From Pseudomonadales bacterium (GTDB lineage Bacteria > Pseudomonadota > Gammaproteobacteria > Pseudomonadales > Moraxellaceae), in contig JABEVH010000299.1 of NCBI GenBank assembly GCA_013043915.1, positions 1-5,090 on the forward strand: a DNA stretch of 5,090 nt. Reading direction: 5' to 3'. The translations under genes were made by a program, and so were the position numbers. Positions 1-5,090 of the stretch are shown here, in pieces. Numbering within the stretch: the first letter of the stretch is position 1; every line of letters begins with the position of its first letter. The notes under the pieces were generated by a model. The model ran no database searches. It was given only the letters and a program-made list of their open reading frames with translations, and had not been told where the DNA came from.

Positions 1-489
1 GTGTTTGATCAGCTCCTCAACAGATTCAGGCAAATTGAGACCGTTGGTGGAGACGCATAGCTTGATGTCCGGGGTCTGCTCACTCAACATCTGGAATGTG
101 GCAAATGTACGCTGCGGGTTGGCCAAGGGATCGCCAGGGCCAGCGATACCTAGCACCGTCATCTGTGGAATGGAGGCGGCCACAGCTTTTACCTTTTTAA
201 CTGCCTGTTCCGGGGTCAGCAGTTCCGAAACAACGCCGGGGCGTGATTCATTGGCGCAGTCATATTTGCGGTTGCAGTAGTGGCACTGAATATTACAGGC
301 AGGAGCCACGGCGACATGCATACGGGCAAAAAAGTGATGAGCATCTTCCGAGTAGCAGGGATGGTTGGCGATACGAGCTTGCAGGGACTCAGGTAACTGG
401 CTGTTTTGCTCGAAAGTGCTGCCACACCCCTGGGATGAGCATCCACCTGTCTTATGGTTGGTGGTGTCATCTAGAATGGTCAGTTCCAT
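1..489 (-). CDS. nifB: NifB, FeMo-cofactor biosynthesis radical SAM protein (5' part; runs off the left edge)
   Basis: NifB is the cytoplasmic radical S-adenosylmethionine enzyme that fuses two [4Fe-4S] clusters and inserts carbide to form NifB-co, the precursor of the nitrogenase FeMo-cofactor. The window holds the first 163 codons. Residues 65-72 carry the radical SAM signature (C65, C69, C72, in CNIQCHYC), followed by NRKYDC with C78. The AGPGDPLA motif typical of NifB lies at 116-123 and the CVSTNG stretch at 145-150. The N-terminus has a short cysteine-bearing leader (C17, C22), as in Azotobacter NifB. The ATG at 487-489 is chosen because MELT matches the family start and a strong AGGGAGG ribosome site sits just upstream. 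The rest of the SAM barrel and any C-terminal NifX-like domain lie outside the window. It follows nifA in the same direction but has its own leader with a sigma-54 promoter candidate. Identification is secure. Confidence 0.97.
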   Translation of the reverse strand, partial: MELTILDDTTNHKTGGCSSQGCGSTFEQNSQLPESLQARIANHPCYSEDAHHFFARMHVAVAPACNIQCHYCNRKYDCANESRPGVVSELLTPEQAVKKVKAVAASIPQMTVLGIAGPGDPLANPQRTFATFQMLSEQTPDIKLCVSTNGLNLPESVEELIKH

Positions 490-493
490 ACAG

Positions 494-500
494 CCTCCCT
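494..500 (-). promoter_or_regulatory. nifB ribosome binding site
   Basis: On the minus strand AGGGAGG stands 4 nt before the nifB ATG. It is a strong Shine-Dalgarno match and supports that start, although the spacing is on the short side. Confidence 0.75.
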
Positions 501-542
501 GGGTTGCTCACTACGTTGTCTGGATTTAAATTTCTCAAGGGC

Positions 543-573
543 TATCAAGCAAAAGCCATGCCTGAGCTTGATA
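543..573. repeat. 8-bp inverted repeat framing the nifB promoter
   Basis: TATCAAGC at 543-550 is a perfect inverted copy of GCTTGATA at 566-573, with 15 nt between the arms. The left arm overlaps the -12 GC of the nifB sigma-54 element and the right arm lies just upstream of the -24. It does not look like a terminator: the stem is not GC-rich and no T tract follows. It could be an operator or chance; the function is unknown. Confidence 0.5.
548..563 (-). promoter_or_regulatory. Sigma-54 (-24/-12) promoter candidate for nifB
   Basis: The minus strand reads AGGCAT-GGCTT-TTGCT. The invariant GG and GC are exactly 10 nt apart, and 8 of 10 fixed positions match the consensus TGGCAC-N5-TTGC. The GC lies at 549-550, predicting a transcript start near 537 and a leader of about 48 nt before the nifB ATG. 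nifB is a classic NifA/sigma-54 target, so both place and orientation fit. No perfect NifA upstream site was found in the preceding sequence. Confidence 0.75.
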
Positions 574-685
574 CTAAAATTAAGTGTTATAAAACAATAA
601 GATAGTATTTTTATGTGCGCTGTTGTCAGATGGTTTGTAATATAAATGTATGTCCACTGAGGGGTATGCTACAAAAACGCCTTTT

Positions 686-2266
686 TTAGAGTTTGCGCAT
701 GCTGATTTGCAGGGTCTGAATGCGGTAAGCAATCTGCCTGGGGGTCATGTCCAATAAGCGAGCGGCCTTGGCCTGTACCCAGCCGGCTTGCTCCAGGGCA
801 GCAATTACCCTTTCTTTTTCATCCATGATTTTGTCGGGGGTGCAAAGTTCAGGCTGCGGCGGACGAGGGGGCGGGGAGCGTTCCAACTCATCATCAAGTC
901 CGCTAAGGGAAATGACATCACGATCTATGGACCCATCTTCGCTCATGATGGCCGCGCGTTCCAGGCAATTTTCCAATTCGCGTACATTGCCGGGCCAGCC
1001 ATAACCTGACAAGACTCGGAGGGCGCTGTCAGTAAGCACCAGAGTGCGCCCCTGTACACGTGCAATTTTAGCTAACAGAAAGTCGGCGAGTTCCGGGATG
1101 TCCGCGATACGTTCACGCAAGGGGGGCATGCGTATGGCCATAACATTGAGACGGTAGTAGAGGTCTTCACGAAAATTGCCTTTCTCGACTTCACTTTCCA
1201 AATCACGGTTGGTGGCTGCCACGATACGTACATTGACCTTAATAGTCTGATTGCCTCCGATGCGCTCCAGTTCGCCTTCCTGCAGTACACGTAAGAGTTT
1301 GGCCTGAAACATGGGGGAAATTTCACCAATTTCATCCAGAAAAAGAGTGCCATTATTAGCCTGCTCAAAGCGTCCCTTGCGTAAACGTACCGCTCCGGTG
1401 AAAGCACCTTTTTCATGACCGAACAGTTCGGATTCCAGCAGGTTTTCAGGGAGAGCTGCACAATTAAGACGAACCAGGGGTAGGTGGGTACGGGGCGAGT
1501 TGTAATGGATGGCACTGGCGATTAGTTCCTTGCCTGTGCCAGATTCCCCCAGTATCAGCACCGTACTGTCCCATTTGGCCACACGCCTTACCTGGTCAAA
1601 GACGCGACGCATGACAGCGGTATGTCCCACGACCATGTTTTCAAAGCCATATTTGGCACGAACTTCGCGGCGTAGTTCATCGCGTTCATCAGCTAGTCGA
1701 TCACCTTTTTCAACATTGACCATCAGGCGTACAGTCTGGGCCAGAAGATTAGCAACCGTTTCCATAAAATCAGCCCGGTCTTTCAGCAAGGCATCGGCAG
1801 GAGATTCAGGCTGGGCAGCTAATACGCCTAAGGTCATACCATCAGTGTTTTTGATAGGTACACCGATAAATGGCAGTTCGAGATCGTAGAGGGACAACCT
1901 GTCAAGAAAACGGGGTTCAAGGGCAATGCGATCGAGTACGACCAACTGTCCATGGCGCAGAATATTGCCAATAACGCCTTCCCCGCTGCGGTAACGAACA
2001 TGGCTGGATACTTCTGCTATGTCCTCAGAATCACAGTGAAGGGCTCCAATCTGCAGGACACTTTGTTCCTGATCGGAGAAGGTGATCAATCCATGGAGCA
2101 TGCCCACATTTTCATGAAGGATGGCCAGTACCTGTGAGAGCAGTTCTTCGATGGGCGGGGATTTGATCAATAGCCGTGAAATCTGCATGAGCGCATCAAG
2201 TTCACACGCCATGAGTTCACTTCGGCTTAAGTTTGATCGCCGAGGTCGTGGTGTTATTGTACTCAT
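686..2266 (-). CDS. nifA: NifA, sigma-54-dependent transcriptional activator of nif genes
   Basis: NifA binds upstream sites (TGT-N10-ACA) and uses ATP hydrolysis to open sigma-54 promoters of nitrogen-fixation genes. The 526-residue product is the usual length. An N-terminal GAF domain spans about residues 25-185. The AAA+ domain spans about 210-440, with Walker A GESGTGKE at 240-247, the sigma-54-contacting GAFTGA loop at 287-292, Walker B TLFLDEIG at 307-314 and the WPGNVRELE motif at 424-432. A proline-rich linker (about 460-473) leads to a C-terminal helix-turn-helix at about 495-520 (AKAARLLDMTPRQIAYRI). The cysteine-rich linker of the oxygen-sensitive rhizobial NifA proteins is absent: only C434 and C475 occur there. 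This fits a NifA whose oxygen response is delegated to NifL. The ATG follows the nifL stop by 15 nt, with a good ribosome site between, so it is the second gene of nifLA. Confidence 0.98.
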   Translation of the reverse strand: MSTITPRPRRSNLSRSELMACELDALMQISRLLIKSPPIEELLSQVLAILHENVGMLHGLITFSDQEQSVLQIGALHCDSEDIAEVSSHVRYRSGEGVIGNILRHGQLVVLDRIALEPRFLDRLSLYDLELPFIGVPIKNTDGMTLGVLAAQPESPADALLKDRADFMETVANLLAQTVRLMVNVEKGDRLADERDELRREVRAKYGFENMVVGHTAVMRRVFDQVRRVAKWDSTVLILGESGTGKELIASAIHYNSPRTHLPLVRLNCAALPENLLESELFGHEKGAFTGAVRLRKGRFEQANNGTLFLDEIGEISPMFQAKLLRVLQEGELERIGGNQTIKVNVRIVAATNRDLESEVEKGNFREDLYYRLNVMAIRMPPLRERIADIPELADFLLAKIARVQGRTLVLTDSALRVLSGYGWPGNVRELENCLERAAIMSEDGSIDRDVISLSGLDDELERSPPPRPPQPELCTPDKIMDEKERVIAALEQAGWVQAKAARLLDMTPRQIAYRIQTLQISMRKL

Positions 2267-2274
2267 ACAGCGGA

Positions 2275-2281
2275 CCTCACC
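2275..2281 (-). promoter_or_regulatory. nifA ribosome binding site in the nifL-nifA gap
   Basis: On the minus strand the nifL stop TGA is followed at once by GGTGAGG, then 8 nt and the nifA ATG. The 15-nt gap leaves no room for a separate promoter and suggests coupled translation, which would keep NifL and NifA in a set ratio. Confidence 0.7.
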
Positions 2282-3850
2282 TCAGGTAGTGGCGCAGAAG
2301 GGCAGTTCCACGATCATGCGACATCCATCCCGATAACTTGTATCCATGAACACGGTCCCTGCGTGTTCAGTCACAATCTCTTGCACCATGGGTAGTCCCA
2401 TACCCCGACAGCCTTTGTGGGGAGGTTTGGTACTAAAAAAGGGTTCAAAAACCTTAAAAGCTAGTTCCTCGGGGATGCCGCCGCCGGTGTCGCTGATGGC
2501 AATGCGTACCACCTGTTTTTCGACCTGAGTACTGATATAAAGCTCGCGATGACTGATGCTGCGTTGACTCATGGCCTCGATGGCGTTGTCGATCAATTGT
2601 TTGAGCATGCTACGTAAACGGCTTTCGCTGCCCATCACCCAAGGTAAGTGCAAGGCGGGCTGCCATCCGATGACGATGCCTTGAGCCAGTAACCTGTCGG
2701 TGGCCAAGGTAATGACTTCACGAATCAACTGGTTGATATTGGCGGGAAGTTTGGGTTCAGGCGGTGGCTGTGGAATCGAAGCATTCAAGCTATCCAGCGC
2801 CTGTAATCCAGCCTCGCGCGCTTCGCGCATGGCCAGTACGACGGGATCAGTTTCCGCCTGTGCGCCAAGACGTCTTTGTAGCATGCGCAAAGCGGCATCA
2901 ATCAGGTTGACCGGCCCCTGAAGGCGATGGATGGCGCCATTAAAGGTTTCTCGCATCCCCTCCAAGAGTTCCTCTTCAGCCAGCAGAGCTTTCAGCGCAT
3001 TCATATGTGAGTCTTGCTGCCGCTGCCTTAGTTCAGTAATGTCGTTGATGATCAGCAAGTCGTAGCGCGACTCTGGTGGGGCAAAGAATGTAGCAGCCTG
3101 TTCATCTTCCATCTGCAGGGACTTGCCGTGGCAAGAGTACCCGTGTTGGGAATGGCCGCCGAGATCAAATGAAATTTCTCGGCTGGAAAAGGCTTTGCCA
3201 GAGCGACGTAGTTCTAAAAAGCTGTCTCCCAAGCTGTTGGTGAGCGTGGTAATGGCCTGTTCCAGGTTTTGCTGCGGTGCTATTTCGCTGGCCAGGGCAC
3301 GAAAACTGGGGTTGGAAAGGACAATGCGGTTGTTATGATCGATCAAAACCATGGCAGCAGGTGTGGCATTGAGTACAGTCTCTATCATCTGTCGCTGATT
3401 GTTGACTCGCTGCTCAAGTTCATGGGTCGTACTGCAGTCTCGATGCATGCCAAGGTAGTAGATAGTCTTACCACTTTCATTAATAACCGGGGCTACGGTT
3501 AATTCTGCCAGGTATAGCGAGTTGTCCTTGCGCCGATTGACCAGTACGCCTGACCAGGGCATTTGTTGTGCTAGTCGTCCCCACATGGCCTGGTAAACCA
3601 GGCGGGGCGTGGTGCCGTTGGACAGCATGGATTCGTTTTTACCCAGCACCTCTTCCGAGGTATAGCCAGTTGTGCTGCCAAAGGCACGATTAACATAAAG
3701 AATGTTGGCCTGCAGGTCCGTGATGGAGATGGAAACAGGGGCATGTTCCACCGCATGCATGAAAACCTCAGGCGCCATGCCTGCCATCAGGGGGAGCGTA
3801 GAGGGTTCAAGCTGCCCAGTATGGGGGCGAGTTTTGCCGGCATTACTCAT
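2282..3850 (-). CDS. nifL: NifL, redox- and nitrogen-responsive anti-activator of NifA
   Basis: NifL binds and silences NifA when its flavin is oxidised or fixed nitrogen is plentiful. The 522-residue product has the Azotobacter-type architecture. PAS1 spans about 28-140 (FAD-binding in the family; conserved GKNESMLSNGTTPRL at 70-84 and YYLGMHRD at 131-138). PAS2 spans about 150-265. A helical H-like region follows with FNGAIHRLQGPVNL at 303-316. The C-terminal histidine-kinase-type ATPase domain has N box DNAIEAM (421-427), G1 DTGGGIP (454-460), F box FEPFFSTKPP (468-477) and G2 RGMGLPM (482-488). H308 sits where kinases have the phosphoacceptor, but proteins of this family act by stoichiometric binding and nucleotide sensing, not phosphotransfer. 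No hydrophobic membrane segment is visible, so it is probably cytoplasmic. The ATG at 3848-3850 has only a weak GTGAG ribosome site (3860-3864, 9 nt away); no better in-frame start lies before the stop codon upstream. It is the first gene of nifLA. Confidence 0.97.
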   Translation of the reverse strand: MSNAGKTRPHTGQLEPSTLPLMAGMAPEVFMHAVEHAPVSISITDLQANILYVNRAFGSTTGYTSEEVLGKNESMLSNGTTPRLVYQAMWGRLAQQMPWSGVLVNRRKDNSLYLAELTVAPVINESGKTIYYLGMHRDCSTTHELEQRVNNQRQMIETVLNATPAAMVLIDHNNRIVLSNPSFRALASEIAPQQNLEQAITTLTNSLGDSFLELRRSGKAFSSREISFDLGGHSQHGYSCHGKSLQMEDEQAATFFAPPESRYDLLIINDITELRQRQQDSHMNALKALLAEEELLEGMRETFNGAIHRLQGPVNLIDAALRMLQRRLGAQAETDPVVLAMREAREAGLQALDSLNASIPQPPPEPKLPANINQLIREVITLATDRLLAQGIVIGWQPALHLPWVMGSESRLRSMLKQLIDNAIEAMSQRSISHRELYISTQVEKQVVRIAISDTGGGIPEELAFKVFEPFFSTKPPHKGCRGMGLPMVQEIVTEHAGTVFMDTSYRDGCRMIVELPFCATT

Positions 3851-3899
3851 AGGTGGGTGCTCACGGCCAGGAACCAGGGAGTCGTATACTTAAGTGCGA

Positions 3900-3915
3900 T
3901 GCAAGTACTGTGCCT
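3900..3915 (-). promoter_or_regulatory. Sigma-54 (-24/-12) promoter candidate for nifLA
   Basis: The minus strand reads AGGCAC-AGTAC-TTGCA, matching TGGCAC-N5-TTGC at 9 of 10 fixed positions with exact GG-N10-GC spacing. The GC is at 3901-3902, predicting a start near 3889 and a leader of about 39 nt before nifL. This is the best match of the three sigma-54 elements in the window. The activator could be NtrC, as for Klebsiella nifLA, or NifA itself through the site at 4093-4108. Confidence 0.8.
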
Positions 3916-4001
3916 TGGCCATGGATGCCCTTGCTATTGCATAATCTGTGGTTGGAAAAAGGGCTGCATGGGGTCAAGAGAGGGGCTTGAATGCGCTAAA
4001 T

Positions 4002-4015
4002 GAGTGCCGGCGCTC
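4002..4015. repeat. Near-perfect 14-bp palindrome
   Basis: GAGTGCCGGCGCTC is self-complementary except for one T/G pair. It is GC-rich and lies between the nifL promoter and the NifA site. It could be an operator or chance; no regulator can be assigned. Confidence 0.35.
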
Positions 4016-4079
4016 CATCGGGAAGCATGATTTGATGCGTTTGTGTAGGTGCTGTCATCATTTAGATGGCGAGTGAATG

Positions 4080-4133
4080 ATAGACATAGGTCTGTTGCAT
4101 ACCTGACAAATTGTTGGGCATGTTCATGTCTAT
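4080..4133. repeat. Inverted repeat arms flanking the NifA site
   Basis: ATAGACAT at 4080-4087 is the exact inverse of ATGTCTAT at 4126-4133, and GACATAG at 4083-4089 also pairs with CTATGTC at 4130-4136. The arms enclose the TGT-N10-ACA site at 4093-4108. The function is unknown and the match may be chance. Confidence 0.3.
4093..4108. promoter_or_regulatory. NifA upstream activator sequence (UAS)
   Basis: TGTTGCATACCTGACA is a perfect TGT-N10-ACA, the NifA binding consensus, and the only perfect copy I found in the two intergenic regions. Its centre is about 154 bp upstream of the predicted rnfA start and about 211 bp upstream of the predicted nifL start. It suits rnfA best but could serve both promoters through DNA looping. 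Confidence 0.75.
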
Positions 4134-4228
4134 GTCGGTAATGATGTTAGCGAGTTGGCCTCTCCCAAGGTCCTCAAGGGCTAGAAATTGGTAGGACTGT
4201 CATGCGTTTGTTCCCTCCTTAAGTGCTA

Positions 4229-4244
4229 TGGCATGGAATCTGCA
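4229..4244 (+). promoter_or_regulatory. Sigma-54 (-24/-12) promoter candidate for rnfAB
   Basis: The plus strand reads TGGCAT-GGAAT-CTGCA, matching 8 of the 10 fixed positions with exact GG-N10-GC spacing (GG at 4230-4231, GC at 4242-4243). The predicted start is near 4255, a leader of about 24 nt that still includes the rnfA ribosome site. Together with the UAS at 4093-4108 it implies NifA control of the rnf operon, as for the nif-linked rnf1 genes of Azotobacter. Confidence 0.8.
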
Positions 4245-4264
4245 ATTTATGCCCCAGAGTTCAT

Positions 4265-4271
4265 TGAGGTG
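4265..4271 (+). promoter_or_regulatory. rnfA ribosome binding site
   Basis: TGAGGTG lies 7 nt before the ATG at 4279 and decides the start in favour of that codon over the in-frame ATG at 4228. Confidence 0.75.
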
Positions 4272-4278
4272 CTGGGAC

Positions 4279-4860
4279 ATGGATTACATGATGCTGTTGA
4301 TGAGTACGGTACTGGTCAACAACGTGGTATTGGTCAGGTTTCTTGGTCTTTGTCCCTTTATGGGGGTGTCGACGCGATTGTCGACATCCTTAGGTATAGG
4401 TGCAGCGACCACGTTTGTGATGACGGTGGGGGCATCGAGTAGCTGGATGCTGGAGCACTGGCTGTTGGAGCCCTTGGGGATTGGCGTCATGCGCATCATG
4501 GCTTTTATTCTGGTGGTGGCGGTGGCCGTACAGTTCACCGAGACGGTTTTTCGCAAAGTCAGCCCCAAACTCTATAAAGCCTTAGGTATTTATCTGCCGC
4601 TGATTACGACTAACTGTGCCGTCCTGGGGGTTCCTCTGATCGCTGTGCGCGAAAACTATAACTTCATGCAGAGTACGGTCTTTGGTTTTGGCTCAGCGGT
4701 AGGGTTTTCATTGATTATGATCATCTTTGCAGGATTGCGTGAGCGCCTGGCTTTAGCTCAGGTCCCCGCTGTTTTTGCAGGAGCACCTATCGCCTTTGTC
4801 ACGGCTGGGTTGCTCGCGATGACCTTCATGGGTTTTAGCGGCTTGATTGGCGGTGCCTGA
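4279..4860 (+). CDS. rnfA: RnfA, membrane subunit of the Rnf electron-transport complex
   Basis: RnfA is an inner-membrane subunit of the Rnf complex, an ion-translocating ferredoxin:NAD+ oxidoreductase. In diazotrophs the nif-linked complex is thought to run in reverse, using the ion gradient to reduce ferredoxin or flavodoxin for nitrogenase. With the start at 4279 the product is 193 residues, the normal family length. It is hydrophobic throughout, consistent with six membrane helices. The two family cysteine motifs are present: LCPFMG at 24-29 (C25) and ITTNCAVLG at 109-117 (C113). They lie in the membrane core and contribute to the iron-sulfur centre shared with RnfE. VQFTE (84-88) and the RERLA motif near 154-158 are also typical. 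An ATG 17 codons upstream (4228) is in frame but overlaps the sigma-54 promoter and has no ribosome site. rnfB follows after 25 nt. Confidence 0.96.
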   Translation: MDYMMLLMSTVLVNNVVLVRFLGLCPFMGVSTRLSTSLGIGAATTFVMTVGASSSWMLEHWLLEPLGIGVMRIMAFILVVAVAVQFTETVFRKVSPKLYKALGIYLPLITTNCAVLGVPLIAVRENYNFMQSTVFGFGSAVGFSLIMIIFAGLRERLALAQVPAVFAGAPIAFVTAGLLAMTFMGFSGLIGGA

Positions 4861-4872
4861 TACTGAAATCAC

Positions 4873-4878
4873 GAGGAG
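4873..4878 (+). promoter_or_regulatory. rnfB ribosome binding site
   Basis: GAGGAG lies 7 nt before the rnfB ATG, in the 25-nt gap after rnfA. No separate promoter is expected here, so the two genes should be co-transcribed. Confidence 0.7.
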
Positions 4879-4885
4879 TATAGCC

Positions 4886-5090
4886 ATGTGGTTAGCCATT
4901 GTCCTGCTGAGTGCCTTAGGCGTCATCTTGGGCTTGATGTTAGGTTTTGCCGCGCGTTGGTTCGCCTTGGATGATGTTGATCCTATGATCAGCGAAGTTC
5001 AGGCACTGATGCCAGAAAGTCAATGTGGTCAGAGAAGCATTCAGAGATACACACACAAACCAATCACTCTAGTACCAAAACAAAAAACAA
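4886..5090 (+). CDS. rnfB: RnfB, iron-sulfur subunit of the Rnf complex (5' fragment with an aberrant tail)
   Basis: RnfB is the membrane-anchored ferredoxin-like subunit that passes electrons into the Rnf complex. Residues 1-49 (4886-5032) are normal: an N-terminal membrane helix at about 3-23, the ARWFALDDVDP stretch, then ALMPESQCGQ with C47, the first cysteine of the four-cysteine [4Fe-4S] motif. In the family this continues CGYPGC, but here the frame goes on as RSIQRYTHK and further unrelated residues to the window edge, without a stop. The second and later cysteines are missing. Only 4886-5032 can be trusted as rnfB. The tail is either a chimeric contig end or foreign DNA joined to a broken gene. 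The start is supported by a GAGGAG site and by the spacing to rnfA. Confidence 0.85.
   Translation, partial: MWLAIVLLSALGVILGLMLGFAARWFALDDVDPMISEVQALMPESQCGQRSIQRYTHKPITLVPKQKT
5033..5090. other. A-rich non-homologous sequence joined to rnfB
   Basis: These 58 bases contain 31 A, 15 C, 7 T and 5 G, about 34% G+C, unlike the roughly balanced composition of the preceding genes. They include an ACACACA run and an A-rich end. Read in the rnfB frame they give no RnfB-like residues. I recognise no insertion-sequence end, and only one side of the junction is visible. It may be a misjoined read or contig end, or the edge of an insertion. Confidence 0.6.

Larger units (their letters stand above)
3851..4278. 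other. Divergent nifL/rnfA control region without a gene
   Basis: These 428 bp separate two operons transcribed away from each other. They contain two outward-facing sigma-54 promoter candidates, one perfect NifA upstream activator site, a near-perfect palindrome and a spaced inverted repeat, each listed separately. Open frames crossing it (for example 3743-4003 and 4188-4442, plus strand) have no recognisable product and mostly overlap nifL or rnfA in other frames, so no gene is called. I saw no tRNA, rRNA or convincing IHF consensus. Confidence 0.8.

Noticed and set aside
543..605. IHF site near the nifB promoter
   Set aside because: TATCAA half-matches occur, but the TTR half is missing at the required spacing; the AT-rich stretch alone is not enough.
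672..687. AAAAA-CGCC-TTTTTT just after nifA as a terminator
   Set aside because: The stem is only A-T pairs around a 4-nt loop and would be unstable; no GC-rich hairpin is present.
1072..1515. 147-codon minus-strand open frame
   Set aside because: It lies inside nifA in another frame and shows no recognisable domain; it is a shadow of the real gene.
3953..3968. Second plus-strand sigma-54-like element (GG-N10-GC) upstream of rnfA
   Set aside because: The spacing is right, but the -24 half lacks GCAC and it lies over 300 bp from rnfA; the element at 4229-4244 is much better placed.
3743..4003. Plus-strand open frame over the nifL start and the intergenic region
   Set aside because: It is antisense to nifL, crosses the nifL promoter and has no ribosome site or recognisable product.
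4042..4057. TGT-N10-TCA as a second NifA site
   Set aside because: It has one mismatch in the fixed bases and such near matches are common by chance; the perfect site is 50 bp away.
4188..4442. 84-codon plus-strand frame before rnfA
   Set aside because: It overlaps the rnfA promoter and the first third of rnfA in a different frame, and its sequence resembles no known protein.

Overview
This is a regulatory and electron-supply segment of a nitrogen-fixation (nif) cluster from a proteobacterium. All five genes closely resemble the minor nif cluster of Azotobacter vinelandii and Pseudomonas stutzeri (order rnf - nifL - nifA - nifB, with rnf divergent from nifL). Base composition is near 50% G+C by eye, lower than Azotobacter. 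This points to a gammaproteobacterial diazotroph with an Azotobacter-type cluster, but the genus cannot be fixed from this window.

Layout. On the minus strand, read right to left: nifL (3850-2282, redox/nitrogen-sensing anti-activator), nifA (2266-686, sigma-54 enhancer-binding activator) and the 5' third of nifB (489-1, radical-SAM enzyme of FeMo-cofactor synthesis, running off the left edge). nifL and nifA are 15 nt apart and must share a message. nifB has its own leader of 196 nt with a sigma-54 promoter candidate. On the plus strand: rnfA (4279-4860) and the start of rnfB (4886 on), the first genes of an Rnf electron-transport operon, 25 nt apart.

The 428-bp divergent region between nifL and rnfA is the control hub. 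It holds a sigma-54 -24/-12 element facing nifL (3900-3915), another facing rnfA (4229-4244), and between them a perfect NifA upstream activator site, TGT-N10-ACA, at 4093-4108. A third -24/-12 element precedes nifB (548-563), inside an 8-bp inverted repeat. The inferred circuit is that NifA with sigma-54 RNA polymerase drives rnf, nifB and probably its own nifLA operon. NifL blocks NifA when oxygen or fixed nitrogen is present. Rnf uses the membrane ion gradient to make low-potential reductant for nitrogenase, and NifB makes the cofactor precursor.

The main anomaly is at the right edge. rnfB reads normally through the first cysteine of its iron-sulfur motif and then, at about 5033, switches to 58 A-rich bases that encode nothing RnfB-like. 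This is either an assembly or contig-end artefact or an insertion junction. I found no previously undescribed system; the interest is mainly in the regulatory architecture and that junction.
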